From: CBDUBH01 sp965365345
GTDB lineage: Bacteria > Bacteroidota > Ignavibacteria > Ignavibacteriales > SURF-24
Direction: 5' to 3'
DNA: 7,108 nt
NCBI GenBank assembly: GCA_965365345.1
Contig: CBDUBH010000127.1
Span: 1-7,108 of the forward strand
The position numbers and the translations under genes are program-made. This document shows, piece after piece, positions 6,324-7,108 of this stretch (within the stretch, counting starts at the first letter, position 1; each line of letters opens with the position of its first letter). A model generated the notes under the pieces. It was not told the origin of the DNA. It searched no databases and was given only the letters and a program-made list of their open reading frames with translations.

Positions 6324-6362
6324 GAATAAACATTAGTGAAAAATCATATTTTGAAGAAAGAA

Positions 6363-6390
6363 TTCTCCCGATTAAATCGGGACACGAGAA
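6363..6390. repeat. Hairpin repeat with CCCGATT/AATCGGG core and GAATGACG tail
   Basis: CCCGATT (6367-6373) and AATCGGG (6375-6381) pair around one base. An outer TTCT/AGAA stem (6363-6366 and 6387-6390) closes it, with a 5-base bulge on the right arm. GAATGACG directly follows from 6388 on. A GAATGACA/G tail behind a hairpin is something I associate with dispersed intergenic repeats in several bacterial groups. It could also slow transcription from the DUF1232 operon, but no clean U-tract follows on the minus strand. Confidence 0.55.
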
Positions 6391-6420
6391 TGACGGCTTA
6401 CCTTTTTTACAATCTTTTCC

Positions 6421-6441
6421 CGCAGGGATGCCTTTGGCACT
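6421..6441. repeat. Repeat-like G/C-rich segment after the DUF1232 gene
   Basis: Read on the minus strand this is AGTGCC AAA GGCATCCC TGC GGG: a small TGCC/GGCA triloop hairpin followed by a CCC/GGG pair. It is far richer in G/C than its surroundings and is flanked by several AAAGAT(T) units on both sides (6413-6468). It resembles a dispersed intergenic repeat, which one window cannot prove. Confidence 0.3.
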
Positions 6442-6471
6442 AATCTTTTTATCTTTGAATCTTTCCATTTT

Positions 6472-6819
6472 TTAATCATAATACGGAACAAGTTCTTTTC
6501 CTAAATATTTTAGTACGGAAGCTATTACTCCCATATCGTCTAAATATCCGAAGATCGGAATTAAATCAGGAATTGCATCCAACGGCAAAATGAAATATAA
6601 AAGCGCTGCAACAACAATTGTTTTGCGGTGCCAGCCGACTCTTTTATCTTTCATGTAATTGTAAAGCGCAACTACATCTTTTAAAAAAGAAATTTTCTTT
6701 CCGAATTTTTCTACTTTGTACCAAATATTGCTTTCAACAATTTTTTTATTTCTGTTGAATTCTTCTTCGGTCGTAAAATCAAATTCGTAGCCGTTGTAAT
6801 TAATTACATCTTTGCTCAT
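6472..6819 (-). CDS. DUF1232 (YkvA-like) small membrane protein
   Basis: This 115-residue protein has a charged N-terminal half (1-65) and then the DUF1232 core: a hydrophobic helix, KTIVVAALLYFILPLDAIPD (66-85), continuing LIPIFGYLDDMGVIASVL. The conserved P79, D81, P84, D85, P88, G91 and the D94-D95 pair are all present. The family has one short membrane-associated helix and no established biochemical activity. The length is ordinary for the family. The ATG at 6817-6819 has a strong AAAAGGA ribosome site at good spacing. It lies 20 bp behind the S9 peptidase gene and is probably co-transcribed with it. That pairing does not reveal a function. Confidence 0.95.
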   Translation of the reverse strand: MSKDVINYNGYEFDFTTEEEFNRNKKIVESNIWYKVEKFGKKISFLKDVVALYNYMKDKRVGWHRKTIVVAALLYFILPLDAIPDLIPIFGYLDDMGVIASVLKYLGKELVPYYD

Positions 6820-6839
6820 TTTTATTTCCTTTTAAAAAG

Positions 6840-7108
6840 TTATTTCTTTTTAAATTGATCAAACCAATCAAAAATTGTATTCCACCAAAGTTTAGCATTT
6901 TGCGGTTTGCTGATAAAATGCGTTTCATCAGGGTAATATAAAAATTTACTCGGAACTTTCATCATTTGCAACGATGTAAATAATTGAAATCCTTGTTCTT
7001 CAGGAACTCTTAAATCCATTGCGCTGTGAACTACAAGCATTGGAGTTTTGAAATTTTGCACATAGTAATGAGGCGACCATTTTGTATAAGCTTCTCTGTT
7101 TTGCCATG
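6840..7108 (-). CDS. C-terminal end of an S9 family (prolyl oligopeptidase-type) serine peptidase, cut by window edge
   Basis: The frame is open from the window edge to a TAA at 6840-6842, giving 88 complete codons from WQNREAYTKWSPHYYVQNF. The fold is the last part of an alpha/beta-hydrolase. TPMLVVHSAMDLRVP carries the catalytic Asp (residue 31 of the visible part), and YYPDETHF carries the catalytic His (residue 63). The ending WWNTIFDWFDQF is typical of S9 peptidases of the dipeptidyl- or acylaminoacyl-peptidase kind. The nucleophile Ser and the beta-propeller lie outside the window. A GTG within the frame at 7059-7061 is not the real start, because family-like sequence continues upstream of it. 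Such enzymes cleave short peptides, often in the periplasm; location cannot be judged without the N-terminus. Confidence 0.94.
   Translation of the reverse strand, partial: WQNREAYTKWSPHYYVQNFKTPMLVVHSAMDLRVPEEQGFQLFTSLQMMKVPSKFLYYPDETHFISKPQNAKLWWNTIFDWFDQFKKK

Larger units (their letters stand above)
6066..6471. other. Gene-free, palindrome-rich intergenic region
   Basis: There are about 400 bp between the DUF1232 gene and the Nudix gene with no credible ORF on either strand. The half nearer the Nudix gene (6066-6205) is plain A/T-rich DNA that should hold its promoter, though I see no convincing boxes. The other half (6206-6441) holds at least four inverted repeats, listed separately. No tRNA or known riboswitch pattern was recognised. 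Confidence 0.8.

Noticed and set aside
6206..6441. CRISPR array
   Set aside because: The elements are palindromes with differing sequences and uneven spacing, with no direct repeats of constant length and no cas genes nearby.
6840..7061. Independent 73-residue gene starting at the GTG at 7059-7061
   Set aside because: The same frame continues to the window edge with typical S9 peptidase sequence (KWSPHYYVQNFKTP), so this is the tail of a longer gene.

Overview
The window comes from an AT-rich bacterial genome with a Gram-negative cell envelope: there is an outer-membrane porin ending in a C-terminal phenylalanine and a Sec-exported glycosidase-like protein. The protein repertoire (Rcp1-like response regulator, OprO/OprP-type porin, NudF-like Nudix hydrolase, DUF1232 protein, S9 peptidase) and the very A/T-biased codon use would suit an Ignavibacteria/Bacteroidota-Chlorobi group organism. 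That placement is an inference from style, not a marker-gene assignment. Every supported gene lies on the minus strand, so transcription runs from high to low coordinates; no plus-strand ORF is convincing.

In transcription order, the right edge (7108 to 6472) holds the C-terminal end of an S9 prolyl-oligopeptidase-family peptidase and, 20 bp behind it, a DUF1232/YkvA-like membrane protein. A 400-bp gene-free stretch (6066-6471) follows. It is packed with palindromes: two perfect 28-bp inverted repeats sharing only a consensus frame and differing by fully compensated changes, a third weaker dyad between them, a hairpin with a GAATGACG tail, and a further repeat-like segment. Next come a Nudix hydrolase with the ADP-ribose pyrophosphatase proline (5505-6041) closed by a clear intrinsic terminator, then a phosphate-selective-porin-like outer-membrane protein (4031-5257), also closed by a strong terminator and preceded by a 15-bp operator-like dyad. 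Then comes a secreted GH15-like six-hairpin glycosidase homologue (2003-3889).

The left third (1-1724) is a signal-transduction cluster: an Rcp1-like single-domain response regulator, a REC-PAS protein without an output domain, a doubtful small ORF overlapping a long hairpin, and the N-terminal two-helix membrane region of a protein that probably is a sensor kinase or cyclase cut by the window edge. The two receiver proteins and the membrane protein plausibly belong to one phosphorelay or closely linked relays. The glycosidase and porin suggest envelope-level carbohydrate or anion uptake, but are separated by a terminator and need not be co-regulated.

No CRISPR, tRNA, rRNA, insertion sequence or phage gene was seen. 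Nothing here is convincingly a new multi-gene system; the most unusual material is the palindrome cluster at 6206-6441 and the 434-492 hairpin.
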